Shown here piece after piece: positions 17,727 to 26,089 of a stretch of 64,000 bases of DNA. The DNA comes from Mycolicibacterium septicum DSM 44393 (lineage in GTDB: Bacteria; Actinomycetota; Actinomycetes; Mycobacteriales; Mycobacteriaceae): assembly GCF_000455325.1 (NCBI RefSeq), contig NZ_HG322952.1, positions 673,826 to 737,825 of the forward strand, given 5' to 3'. The notes under the pieces were generated by a model. It had not been told where the DNA came from. It searched no databases and worked only from the letters and a program-made list of their open reading frames with translations. Positions within the stretch are counted from its first letter, which is position 1. Each line of letters begins with the position of its first letter. Position numbers and translations under genes: made by a program.

Positions 17727-18894
17727 GCGTTGGCCTTCTCCGGGAGCGCGGCCGCGTGCAGGGGGGCGGCACGTCATGGACCGCGGGGAGCACCTCGGCG
17801 GCGAACAGCTTGGTGGACTCCATCGCCTTCTCGTACGGCATGGTGCCGAACTGCGGGACGATGGTGACCTCGCAGAACGAGCACGCCTCCTGCGCGGCCT
17901 TGAGCTTCTCGAACACCGTCTCGGGGGTTCCGATCAGCAGATTGGACGCGTGGTATCCGGGCGGGCCGCCCTTCTTCTGGTTGCCGACCTCCGAGGCCAG
18001 CACGGCCGTCGCGCTCGCCTCACGGGCGGCGTAGGCCTCGTACCCCTTGACGCCCTTGAAGTTGGACGCGTCGGCAAAGCCGTAGTGCACGTTGACATCG
18101 CGGTTCGCGGTCCAGATCCATTCCTCGGTCTGAGCCACCTCGTCCTCGGAGCCCACGCAGTACATGAACATCACGTTCTTGGGCTGACAGGGCCCCAGGC
18201 CCTCCTCGGCACGGAAGGTGTTGACCTTGCGCACCTCCTCACCGGCATCGGTGATCGGCTTGTTGCCCACGAACAGCGGCACCATGCCGCGCCGGGACAG
18301 GATCTCCAGCGACTCGGCGGTCGAAGACGAGCTGTAGATGCGGTCGAACAGGTCGGTGCTGATCGGCTCGGGCCGCAACGACATCTCCGGGAACGAGAAG
18401 ATCTTGCCCTCGTAGGAGAACCGCTCGCCGGAGAAGGCCAGCTTGAGGATGTCCAGCGTCTCGTTGAAGCGGTCGCGGCTCTCCTCCCGCGGCACGCCGA
18501 CCGCGGCGAACTCGCCCTTGGACACCCCGCGGCCCAGGCCGATCGTGGTGTAGCGGCCGTTGGAGACGATGTCGAGATAGGCGATCTGGGTGGCGAGCCG
18601 GATCGGGTTCCACCACGGCACCACCGCCACGAACGTGCCCAGACTGACCCGCTCGGTGCGTCCGGCGAAGTAGGTCAGGGCCTGAATCGGGTTGGGCGTC
18701 ATGCCATATGGCGTGCCGTGGTGCTCGGGGAACCAGATCCCGTCGAAGCCGAGCGGCTCGGCGAGGTCGCCGAGGGCCAGCGCGGCCTGCACGCACTTGT
18801 AGTCCGGGGTGGCAGGCGGGGTGCTGAAGTCACCGGCGAGCACGCGCTCCCAGTCGTGGGAGTTCTGCGCTCCCGTACCCAGATTGACCTTCAT
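17611..18894 (-). CDS. LLM-class flavin-dependent monooxygenase, 3' end probably frameshifted
   Basis: A bacterial-luciferase-like (LLM) monooxygenase using FMNH2 or F420. The barrel is clear: DGIWFPEHHGTPYG, RVSLGTFVAVVPWWNPIRLA and GRYTTIGLGRGVSKGEF. As it stands the frame gives 427 residues, ending in an Arg-rich tail of about 50 residues that overlaps the next gene by 116 nt. This tail looks spurious. The reading crosses a run of six C (complement of 17761-17766). With seven C the frame continues as PPPLHAAALPEKANA and stops with TGA overlapping the next ATG, giving 17723-18894 and the 4-nt overlap used elsewhere in this operon. A one-base deletion or a homopolymer sequencing error is the best explanation. 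No flavin reductase gene is nearby. The start ATG has AAGGAG upstream. Confidence 0.82.
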   Translation of the reverse strand: MKVNLGTGAQNSHDWERVLAGDFSTPPATPDYKCVQAALALGDLAEPLGFDGIWFPEHHGTPYGMTPNPIQALTYFAGRTERVSLGTFVAVVPWWNPIRLATQIAYLDIVSNGRYTTIGLGRGVSKGEFAAVGVPREESRDRFNETLDILKLAFSGERFSYEGKIFSFPEMSLRPEPISTDLFDRIYSSSSTAESLEILSRRGMVPLFVGNKPITDAGEEVRKVNTFRAEEGLGPCQPKNVMFMYCVGSEDEVAQTEEWIWTANRDVNVHYGFADASNFKGVKGYEAYAAREASATAVLASEVGNQKKGGPPGYHASNLLIGTPETVFEKLKAAQEACSFCEVTIVPQFGTMPYEKAMESTKLFAAEVLPAVHDVPPPCTRPRSRRRPTHDPTEHVRAHRDPNRFRRRRDPGEVRRRAGQAPATRGR

Positions 18895-18910
18895 GTTGTC
18901 TCCTTATTGG

Positions 18911-18963
18911 GTGATTTGTGGAGTTTTGGCCGTGTCCGCCACGGCTGAGACTCCACAAATCAC
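18911..18963. repeat. palindromic intergenic repeat, family A copy 1
   Basis: A 53-nt dyad: 14-nt arms GTGATTTGTGGAGT (18911-18924) and its exact complement (18950-18963), with an inner GCCGTG/CACGGC stem (18929-18934, 18940-18945). Its right arm supplies the stop codon of the Rieske oxygenase gene, and it ends 8 nt before the LLM ribosome site. A near-identical copy lies at 37645-37697. It may attenuate transcription within the operon. Confidence 0.75.
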
Positions 18964-20375
18964 TGGATGTCGGTGGGCGCTCCGGTGCCCATGTACTTGG
19001 AAAGCTGGTGGTGCAGGTTGACCGTGCTGCGTTCGCGATAGGGATTGGGCAAGGTTCCGGGGAACCCTGCCGATTTCATTCCCTGTTGCACCGCAGCCAT
19101 GTTCGAGAAGTCCTGCGGCAGCACCGACAGCCAGTTCGGTGAATCCTTCGGGGTATAGGCCCATTCGGTCTCCGGCTCTTCGCCTTTCGGATACAGCTCG
19201 AAGACAGCGACCTCGAAGATGCACTTGTCCGGGTTGTAGCCCGGATCGGGTCGTGCGGCGTAGCACAGCGCACTGGTCAGGCCCTGCCCCACTTGGAAGT
19301 TCGGGAAGATCTGCCACGCGGTGCCGCTCTGCCCGAGGATGTCGGGCGGGATGGTCGGCCAGGTCACGCCACGCGCCTCGTCATCGCGGCGGGCCGAGGC
19401 CAGCCAGTGCTGCAGCACCTCGTCGGCGGGTGTGCCCTCGGGCAGCTCGTCGACGAGCCGCTTGGCGGCGTTCACCAAGGTCTTCGTCGTCGTCGCGTTG
19501 GTCTCCTCCATGGTGTAGACCTGCATCTCTGCGGTGGAGATGCGCGGATCACCGGTTCCCAGACGGATCTTGGACTTGGTCTCGTCCATGCCTTTCGGCG
19601 CGTCGTAGCCGATGTTGCTGTGCTTGCCCTGCGCCTTGGCCCAGCCCTTGAACTCGCCGAACTTGTTGAACTCCGGGTGCGTGGTGAACACGTGGTAGGT
19701 CTCGTTGAAGGCCTCCATCGCGACCTTCCAGTTGCAGTCGAAGTACAGCCATTTGCGCCACTTGTAGCGCATGTTCTCCAGACCGAACGGATCGAGGATC
19801 TTGGCGGCCGGCATCAGGTAGTCGGTCAGCGACTCACAGTCGGGATCCATGTTGATGAACAGCCAGCCGCCCCAGGTGTCCACCTGCACGGGCGCGAGGT
19901 GGGTGTTGCGCGGGGTGAGTTTGCCCTGCCAATCGTCCTGTTCCCGGATGTGCGTGCAGGTTCCGTCGAGACCGTAGGTCCAGCCGTGGAATCCGCAGAC
20001 GAAAGATTTCCGCGCGCGGCCGGTCGCGTTCTTGGCGCCCTCGGGATTGTCGATGAGCTTGCGTCCACGGTGCATGCAGACGTTGTGGTGGGCAGTGAAC
20101 TCATTTGGGCCCGTGCGCACAATGATGATGGAGTCGTCGAGGATGTCGTAGGTCAGGTAGCTTCCGACCTCAGGAATCTCCTCGACGCGGCCGACCTGCT
20201 GCCAGACCTTGCGCCACAGTCGATCCCGTTCGGCGCGAGCGTAACTCTCGGAGATATAGGCGTCGACCGGGATGGTGGTCGGCTGGGACAAATCCTCGGC
20301 GATCTCTCCGCTCGCGTCGTCCGGTTCGGCGTCGACCTCCATGGCGGCGTCGAGATGGGATTCGGTATGAGCCAT
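18960..20375 (-). CDS. Rieske non-haem iron oxygenase, alpha subunit
   Basis: A 471-residue ring-hydroxylating oxygenase large subunit. The Rieske [2Fe-2S] ligands are C100-x-H102 (CMHRG) and C127-x2-H130 (CGFHGW); the 24-residue gap between the pairs is longer than the usual 15-17. The mononuclear iron site is in NETYHVFTTHPEF in the catalytic domain. It should hydroxylate a ring or alkyl carbon with O2. No ferredoxin, reductase or beta subunit is encoded in the window, so the electron donor must come from elsewhere. The stop codon lies in a palindromic repeat. It directly follows the SDR gene that heads this operon arm, with no spacer. Confidence 0.85.
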   Translation of the reverse strand: MAHTESHLDAAMEVDAEPDDASGEIAEDLSQPTTIPVDAYISESYARAERDRLWRKVWQQVGRVEEIPEVGSYLTYDILDDSIIIVRTGPNEFTAHHNVCMHRGRKLIDNPEGAKNATGRARKSFVCGFHGWTYGLDGTCTHIREQDDWQGKLTPRNTHLAPVQVDTWGGWLFINMDPDCESLTDYLMPAAKILDPFGLENMRYKWRKWLYFDCNWKVAMEAFNETYHVFTTHPEFNKFGEFKGWAKAQGKHSNIGYDAPKGMDETKSKIRLGTGDPRISTAEMQVYTMEETNATTTKTLVNAAKRLVDELPEGTPADEVLQHWLASARRDDEARGVTWPTIPPDILGQSGTAWQIFPNFQVGQGLTSALCYAARPDPGYNPDKCIFEVAVFELYPKGEEPETEWAYTPKDSPNWLSVLPQDFSNMAAVQQGMKSAGFPGTLPNPYRERSTVNLHHQLSKYMGTGAPTDIQ

Positions 20376-21221
20376 TTAGATCCTCCTGATGGCTTCGCGG
20401 AAGTCGTCGTCCTTGAGGAACAGCGAGGTGTTGTCGGCGCCGAGGTGAGTCCAGCGCAGGTTCAGCCCGCCGTCGACCAGGATGGTCTGGCCGGTGATAT
20501 AGCTCGACAGATCCGAGAGCAGGAACAGGATGGCCCCGGCCTGCTCCTCGGGAGTACCGCGGCGGCCCATCGCGATCGCCCGCTGGTCCCGCTCGGGGTC
20601 GGCATCGACATAGGTTGCCGAGGCGGCGGTTTCGGTCACCCCCGGGGCGACGGCGTTGACCCGGATGCCTTCGGCGGCCAGCTCTGCGGCCATGGTCCGG
20701 GTGGCCGCCACGATCGCGGCCTTCGCCGTGCCGTAGGCGACGTGATAGGGCGCGGTGTTCATCCCGCTGATCGAGGACACCGACACGATCGAGCCCGGGG
20801 TCCCCTGGCTGCGGATCTCGGCGGCCACAGCCTGGCTCATGAAGAACATGGTTTCCAGGTTCGCGGTGAACAGCTCGCGCCAGTCGGCCCGCGAGACCCG
20901 GGTGGCGGGCATCCAGGTGGACGGCGCCGCGCCGCCGGCGACATTCACCAGCCCGTACAGCGTTCCCTCGGCGGCCCGGGCCGCGTCGAGCACCGTCGCG
21001 ATGCCCTCATCGGTGGACGCGTCGGCGGCGACCGTCACCACGTTCAGTCCCTTGTCGGCCAGCGGTGCGACGTGGGTGTCGAGGTTGTCCTGGGAGCGGC
21101 TGACCGCCACCACCGTGGCCCCGGCCTCGGCCGCCATCCGCGTGACGGTGGTGCCGATGCCGCCGCCACCGGCGCCCGACACCACCACAACCCGGCCGTC
21201 CAAGCTCAGGGAACTGTCCAT
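20376..21221 (-). CDS. SDR family oxidoreductase, first gene of the minus-strand operon
   Basis: A short-chain dehydrogenase of about 281 residues. The cofactor motif is modified, SGAGGGGIGTTVTRM, then NVAGG, the catalytic SVSSISGM and YGTAKAA, and the C-terminal GQTILVDGGLN. The GTG at 21227 is an alternative start. As the first gene after the divergent promoter, and next to a Rieske oxygenase, it most likely oxidises the hydroxylated product to a ketone, though dihydrodiol dehydrogenation would also fit. That role is inference. Confidence 0.82.
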   Translation of the reverse strand: MDSSLSLDGRVVVVSGAGGGGIGTTVTRMAAEAGATVVAVSRSQDNLDTHVAPLADKGLNVVTVAADASTDEGIATVLDAARAAEGTLYGLVNVAGGAAPSTWMPATRVSRADWRELFTANLETMFFMSQAVAAEIRSQGTPGSIVSVSSISGMNTAPYHVAYGTAKAAIVAATRTMAAELAAEGIRVNAVAPGVTETAASATYVDADPERDQRAIAMGRRGTPEEQAGAILFLLSDLSSYITGQTILVDGGLNLRWTHLGADNTSLFLKDDDFREAIRRI

Positions 21222-21227
21222 CCGCAC

Positions 21228-21374
21228 CCCAATCGGCTTAATTGTCCGGACAACAAATGACGATCTTCATATTGGAGAACACTATTCCCCAGCACTTATT
21301 CAACCGTCAAGGGTCGATCCGAGGTTTTCGGCGGCTATTGTCTGGACTACGGCGAGTTGCTAACGTCCGAGGTC
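21228..21374. promoter_or_regulatory. divergent promoter region with two operator-like boxes
   Basis: The region between the two arms of the catabolic locus is locally AT-rich. It carries a perfect 12-bp palindrome TTGTCCGGACAA (21242-21253) and a second copy TTGTCTGGACTA (21338-21349), about 96 bp apart and differing at two positions. The pattern T-N-GT-N4-AC-N-A fits GntR-family operators in general. The GntR gene at 22994 is the obvious candidate ligand-responsive repressor. Confidence 0.6.
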
Positions 21375-22988
21375 ATGAGCGCCCTATCGGCAAATCCCGG
21401 CATCGCCAACGCGAGGTACACCGCAAACCCGTCCGTGGCCGAGAACTGGACGCTGGAGCAGGTCACGGGCCCCAGCAGGCTGTTCGGCGCGAACGGCCTG
21501 CGCACCGGCCCGGATGGCAGGATCTACGTCGCCCAGGTCACCGGCAGCCAGATCAGCGCGCTCGACCTGGAAACCGGACAGCTCGAAACCGTCAGCGCCA
21601 AGGGCGGCGACATCATCGCCCCCGACGACGTGGCCTTCGACCCGAGCGGCAACCTCTACGCCACCGAGGTGATGGACGGCCGGGTCAGCGTGCGCGCAGC
21701 CGACGGCACCGCCCGCGTTCTGCGCGACGACATCCCCTCGGCCAACGGCATCACCTTCCACCAGGGCCGGCTGTTCGTCGGAGAATGCCGCGAGGGCGGC
21801 CGGCTCATGGAGTTCGACCTGGCCGGCGGCGCCCCGCGCATCCTGTTGGAGGACGTGCCCTCACCCAACGCCATGGAAGTCGGCCCCGACGGACTGTTGT
21901 ATTTCCCGGTGATGGGCGCGAACGAGATCTGGCGTATCGATCCCAGCGGCGGCGACCCTCAGGTGGTGGCCGGCGGGCTCGGAGTACCGGACTCGGTCAA
22001 GTTCGACGCCGACGGCTACATCGTCTCCACGCAGGTGGCCAGCGGGCAGGTGCTGCGCATCGACCCGCGCAACGGCGAGCAGACGCTGCTGGCCCAGCTG
22101 AACCCCGGCCTGGACAACTGCACCTTCGTCGACGGCCGGCTGTTCGTGTCGAACTTCACCGGCGAGATCACCGAGATCCTGTCGGGTGGCGGCACCGAGG
22201 CCCTGTTGCCGGGCGGGCTCAACTGGCCGCTGGACCTGGCGGTCGGCCCCGACGGCGATGTCTACGTCGCCGACGGCACCTACTTCTACCGGGTGAACCC
22301 CGACGGCGGCCTGCAGACCGTGGCAATGCTGTTCTCCCCCGGCTATCCGGGCTTCCTCCGTGGAGTGATCGCCACGGGCCCAGGCGAATTCATCGTCACC
22401 ACCGCCGCCGATACGGTGGCCCGGTTCCGCCCGGCAGGGGCCGAGGACGAGGTGAGCCAGATTCTCGCCGGCGGCATCGACCAGCCGTACGGCGTGGCAC
22501 AGGCTCCCGATGGTTCGGTGGTGGTCGTCGAACAGGGTGCGGGACGGCTACTTTCGGTGCGTGACGGTTCGGTGAGCGTCCTGGCCTCTGGCCTGGACAC
22601 CCCGGTCGGTGTGGTGATCGGGCCTGACGGCGCACCACTGGTGTCGGTGGCCGGCGCGGTTGTGCGGGTGAGCGGCGGAGGTGTCGCGCCGCTGGTCGAC
22701 GGATTGCACACGCCGCACGGCATTCTCGTGCGCGACGGCGTGCTCTACATCGTCGACTCCGGCAGCAAGGAGCTCATCGGCTACGACCTGAACGACGCGG
22801 GCCGCACCACGATCGCCACCGGGCTGCCGGTCGGCCCGCCACCCGGAGTAACCCCCAAGCCGCTCAAGGGCATGCCGCCGTTCTCCGGTCCGCAGGGCCC
22901 GTTCGCCGGGATCGCCGCGGGAGCCGATGGAACGATCTACATCTCGGGCGATGGCGACGGCAGCGTGCTGGCGCTGCGCAGAGGCTGA
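21375..22988 (+). CDS. SMP-30/gluconolactonase-like beta-propeller protein, double length
   Basis: A 537-residue protein from the ATG at 21375. It is a run of propeller blades with repeated turns such as GLRTGPDGRIYVAQ, DVAFDPSGNLYATE, AMEVGPDGLLYFPV, DLAVGPDGDVYVAD and GVAQAPDGSVVVVE. SMP-30/gluconolactonase enzymes are calcium-dependent lactonases of about 300 residues with one six-bladed propeller; this chain is long enough for two, the second more NHL-like. No signal peptide is seen. Placed divergently from a Baeyer-Villiger monooxygenase, it may open the lactone that enzyme makes, which is inference. It is 5 nt upstream of the GntR gene. Confidence 0.72.
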   Translation: MSALSANPGIANARYTANPSVAENWTLEQVTGPSRLFGANGLRTGPDGRIYVAQVTGSQISALDLETGQLETVSAKGGDIIAPDDVAFDPSGNLYATEVMDGRVSVRAADGTARVLRDDIPSANGITFHQGRLFVGECREGGRLMEFDLAGGAPRILLEDVPSPNAMEVGPDGLLYFPVMGANEIWRIDPSGGDPQVVAGGLGVPDSVKFDADGYIVSTQVASGQVLRIDPRNGEQTLLAQLNPGLDNCTFVDGRLFVSNFTGEITEILSGGGTEALLPGGLNWPLDLAVGPDGDVYVADGTYFYRVNPDGGLQTVAMLFSPGYPGFLRGVIATGPGEFIVTTAADTVARFRPAGAEDEVSQILAGGIDQPYGVAQAPDGSVVVVEQGAGRLLSVRDGSVSVLASGLDTPVGVVIGPDGAPLVSVAGAVVRVSGGGVAPLVDGLHTPHGILVRDGVLYIVDSGSKELIGYDLNDAGRTTIATGLPVGPPPGVTPKPLKGMPPFSGPQGPFAGIAAGADGTIYISGDGDGSVLALRRG

Positions 22989-22993
22989 CACCG

Positions 22994-23731
22994 ATGACAC
23001 TGACCCCTGCTGACCACCGCTACCTTCAGGTCGCGCGGACCCTACGCAAAGAGATCGTCGACGGGGTGTATCCGGTGGGCTCACAGTTGCCCACCGAACA
23101 CGAACTGTGCGAGCGCTTCGAGGTCAGCCGCTACACCGTGCGTGAGGCGCTGCGGCGCCTGCGCGACGACAACCTCGTCACGTCACGGCCGCGGGCAGGC
23201 ACCACGGTGGCCCAGCGGGCCGCTACCAATACCTATGCCCAGGACGTGGTCTCGATCAACGACCTGCTGGCCTTCGCCACCGGCGCTCAGTTCACCATCG
23301 AGTCCAACGCCATGGTCACGATCGACAACCAATTGGCCCAGCGCACCGGGCTTCCGCTCGGCGAGGAGTGGCTGGCGGTCCGCGGCTACCGGCAGGCCGA
23401 CGGCGATGCGGCACCGGTGTGCCGCACCGAGTACTTCATCAACCGCAGCTTCGCCGCCGTCGGGCGGCTGCTGCAGCGGCATTCCGGTCCGATCTTCCCC
23501 TTGATCGAGGATCTGTTCGGGGTCAGCATCGTCGAAGTGCACCAGGAGATCTCAGCGATCGTCACGTCCGCCGAACTCGCCGCGGGCCTCAAGGTCGGCG
23601 CAGGCACCGCGGCCCTGCAGATGCAGCGGACCTACACCACCTCAGACGGGGAGATCGCCCAGGTCACCGTCAACACCCACCCGTCCGACCGGTTCCGCCA
23701 CTCCATGACGATGCGCCGGGTCAAGGGCTGA
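22994..23731 (+). CDS. GntR family regulator (HutC type, UTRA domain)
   Basis: A 245-residue GntR protein. The N-terminal winged helix covers about residues 10-75 (GVYPVGSQLPTEHELCERFE and VSRYTVREALRRLRDDNLVT). A UTRA ligand-binding domain follows, ending YTTSDGEIAQVTVNTHPSDR. It is likely a repressor released by a pathway intermediate, perhaps a carboxylic acid or lactone. Its targets are probably the divergent promoters at 21228-21374. It lies in the plus-strand operon between the lactonase-like gene and an acyl-CoA ligase, implying autoregulation. Confidence 0.85.
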   Translation: MTLTPADHRYLQVARTLRKEIVDGVYPVGSQLPTEHELCERFEVSRYTVREALRRLRDDNLVTSRPRAGTTVAQRAATNTYAQDVVSINDLLAFATGAQFTIESNAMVTIDNQLAQRTGLPLGEEWLAVRGYRQADGDAAPVCRTEYFINRSFAAVGRLLQRHSGPIFPLIEDLFGVSIVEVHQEISAIVTSAELAAGLKVGAGTAALQMQRTYTTSDGEIAQVTVNTHPSDRFRHSMTMRRVKG

Positions 23732-23736
23732 GGCAC

Positions 23737-25302
23737 GTGCGAAATCTGGTGCGACGGCACGAGGCGCGTTCGCACGACGCCTACGCCCGGGGGCTGTGGG
23801 TGTCCACCACCTTGGCCGACGCCCTCGCGGACGCGGCGCGTGAGACCCCCGACCGGGCACTGGTGGTCGACGGCGACATCACCCTGACGGCGCGCGAATT
23901 GCATGACCGGGCACGGGCACTGGCACTGCAGCTCACCGACTGGATGCCGGCGGGCAGCGTGGTGTCCTTCATGCTGCCCAACTGGCACGAGGCCGCGATC
24001 ATCTACCTGGGCGCCACGCTGGCCGGCATGGCGGTCAACCCGATCCTGCCCTCTCTGCGCGATCGGGAGCTGAGTTTCATCCTCGACGATGCGCACAGCC
24101 GCGCGATCTTCATCCCCGCCCGGTTAGGCAACCACGACTACGCCGCGATGCTCACCCGGGTGTGCGACGGGATGGCCACGCCACCGGAAGTGGTGGTGCT
24201 GCGCGGGGATCCCGGCCCGCACCGCTCATTCGAAGCCCTGCCGGCCGCGCCCGACCGGGCCCTGCCCGCACTCGACCCGGACGACGTCCGGATGATCATG
24301 TACACGTCCGGGACCACCGGACGACCCAAAGGTGTCCTGCACAGCCACAACTCGATCAACGCGCTGATCCTGCAGCTGCGTCAGCACTGGATGATCGACC
24401 GCGGTGACACATTCCTGGTGCCCTCCCCCATCGCCCACATCGGCGGTTCCATCTACGCCTTCGAATGCCCCCTGCTGTTGGGCAGCACCGCCGTACTGAT
24501 GGAGCGCTGGAACGCCGAGGACGGCGTGGCCCTGATGACCGAACGCAAGTGCACCCACATGGCCGGGGCGACACCGTTCCTGGAGCAGCTCCTAGGGGCC
24601 GCCGAACGAGCCGGTACCCGGCTACCCGACCTCAAGGTGTTCATCTGCGGTGGCGCATCGGTGCCTCCGTCGCTGATCCGGCGGGCGTCGGACTACTTCG
24701 AGCGCGCCGTGGTCAGCCGGGTCTATGGCTCCACCGAGGTGCCGGTGACCACCGTCGGCTCACTGGCCCCCGGCGGCATCGAGCACGCTGCCGAGACCGA
24801 CGGCCGTCCCGGTATCGCCGAGATCCGGCTGGTCTCCGGCGAGATCCGGGCCCGGGGCCCGCAGATGCTGCTGGGTTATCTGCACCCCGAGGACGAGATC
24901 GAATCCTTCGACGAGGACGGCTTCTTCCGCACCGGGGACCTCGGCCGGTGGGTGGACGGCGACTACCTGCAGGTGACCGGGCGGGCCAAGGATCTCATCA
25001 TCCGCAACGGCGAGAACATCTCCCCCAAGGAAGTCGAGGACCTCCTGGTCGGCCACCTCGGCATCCTCGAGGTGGCCGTGGTGGGCCTGCCCGATGACCG
25101 CACCGGGGAGCGTGCCTGCGCGGTACTGGTGACCGCCGACGGCCGGCGCCCGGACGTGACCGACCTGGGCGGGGTCCTGGCCCAGCACGGGCTGGCCCGG
25201 TTCAAAACACCCGAGCGGGTGGAGATCTGGGACGCCCTGCCGAAGAACGACGCGGGCAAAGTGTTGAAGCATCACATCCGAGCACGGTTGAAGGGCGAAT
25301 AG
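23737..25302 (+). CDS. acyl-CoA ligase (class I adenylate-forming)
   Basis: A 521-residue adenylate-forming ligase from the GTG at 23737. The ATP-phosphate loop is MYTSGTTGRPKGVLH, the adenine-site segment VYGSTEVPVTT, the ribose contact FRTGDLGRWVDG, the hinge GRAKDLIIRNGENISPKEVE, and the catalytic Lys lies in PKNDAGKVLKH. Overall it resembles cyclohexanecarboxylate-CoA and short/medium-chain ligases. It would activate a carboxylic acid freed by ring opening. It lies 5 nt after the GntR gene. Confidence 0.85.
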   Translation: MRNLVRRHEARSHDAYARGLWVSTTLADALADAARETPDRALVVDGDITLTARELHDRARALALQLTDWMPAGSVVSFMLPNWHEAAIIYLGATLAGMAVNPILPSLRDRELSFILDDAHSRAIFIPARLGNHDYAAMLTRVCDGMATPPEVVVLRGDPGPHRSFEALPAAPDRALPALDPDDVRMIMYTSGTTGRPKGVLHSHNSINALILQLRQHWMIDRGDTFLVPSPIAHIGGSIYAFECPLLLGSTAVLMERWNAEDGVALMTERKCTHMAGATPFLEQLLGAAERAGTRLPDLKVFICGGASVPPSLIRRASDYFERAVVSRVYGSTEVPVTTVGSLAPGGIEHAAETDGRPGIAEIRLVSGEIRARGPQMLLGYLHPEDEIESFDEDGFFRTGDLGRWVDGDYLQVTGRAKDLIIRNGENISPKEVEDLLVGHLGILEVAVVGLPDDRTGERACAVLVTADGRRPDVTDLGGVLAQHGLARFKTPERVEIWDALPKNDAGKVLKHHIRARLKGE

Positions 25303-25303
25303 A

Positions 25304-26089
25304 ATGCAGGTCGCGATCGTCACCGGAGCCAGCAGCGGCATCGGTTTCTGCTGTGCCACCACGCTTGCCGAGGCGGGCATGGCGGTGCTCGGAACCGGCC
25401 GCGACGTGGACCGGCTCGCCGAACTCGAACGGGCTGTGGGCGACCCGGACCGGATCGCGACCCTGGCGGTCGACCTGACCGACGATGACGCACCGCAGCG
25501 CATCGTGGAGGCCGCGTTGTCCCGCTGGGGCCGCATCGACTTCCTGATCAACAACGCCGGTATCGGCAGCCCCAAACCCCTGCACGAGACCGACGACGAA
25601 ACCTTGGACCGATTCCTCGGGATCATGCTGCGGGCGCCGTTCCGGTTGGCGCGAGATGTGCTGCCGCACATGGGCCCCGGCTCGGCGATCATCAACGTCA
25701 CCTCCACGTTCGCCGTCGTCGGCGGGCTGCGCGGCGGAGCCTACTCGGCCGCCAAGGGCGGATTGACCGCACTGACCACCCACATCGCCTGCCAGTACGG
25801 CGCGCAGGGCATCCGGTGCAATGCGGTGGCACCCGGCGTCACCGTCACCCCGATGGTGGAGCAGCGTCTCAACGATCCGGGCTTCCGCAAGATGCAGACC
25901 GAGATGACCCCGCACACCCGCCTGGGCCGGGTCGAGGACATCGCCGCCACCGTGGCGTTCCTGTGCTCCGACGGCGGTGCCTTCATCAACGGACAGACCA
26001 TCGTCGTCGACGGCGGCTGGAGCTCGACGAAGTACCTGTCCGATTTCGCGCTGCGGGCCAACTGGATTGAGGACGGTTCTCAGTCATGA
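25304..26089 (+). CDS. SDR family oxidoreductase
   Basis: A 261-residue classical short-chain dehydrogenase: TGASSGIGFCCATTL at the N-terminus, NNAGIGSPKPLH, catalytic Ser in INVTSTFAVVGG, YSAAKGG for Tyr/Lys, and GQTIVVDGGWSS near the end. The sequence resembles FabG-like and 3-hydroxyacyl-CoA dehydrogenases; substrate unknown. It starts 1 nt after the ligase stop and overlaps the next ligase by 4 nt (ATGA). Confidence 0.83.
   Translation: MQVAIVTGASSGIGFCCATTLAEAGMAVLGTGRDVDRLAELERAVGDPDRIATLAVDLTDDDAPQRIVEAALSRWGRIDFLINNAGIGSPKPLHETDDETLDRFLGIMLRAPFRLARDVLPHMGPGSAIINVTSTFAVVGGLRGGAYSAAKGGLTALTTHIACQYGAQGIRCNAVAPGVTVTPMVEQRLNDPGFRKMQTEMTPHTRLGRVEDIAATVAFLCSDGGAFINGQTIVVDGGWSSTKYLSDFALRANWIEDGSQS

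Noticed and set aside
16158..17867. A 569-codon plus-strand open frame
   Set aside because: Antisense to the Baeyer-Villiger-type monooxygenase and the LLM gene; composition is that of a shadow frame.
18911..18963. Family A repeat as an insertion-sequence remnant
   Set aside because: There is no transposase fragment, no terminal inverted repeat set apart from the dyad itself and no target duplication. A palindromic unit or terminator fits better.
19293..21260. A 655-codon plus-strand open frame
   Set aside because: Antisense to the Rieske oxygenase and SDR genes; no motif, and it ends in the divergent promoter region.
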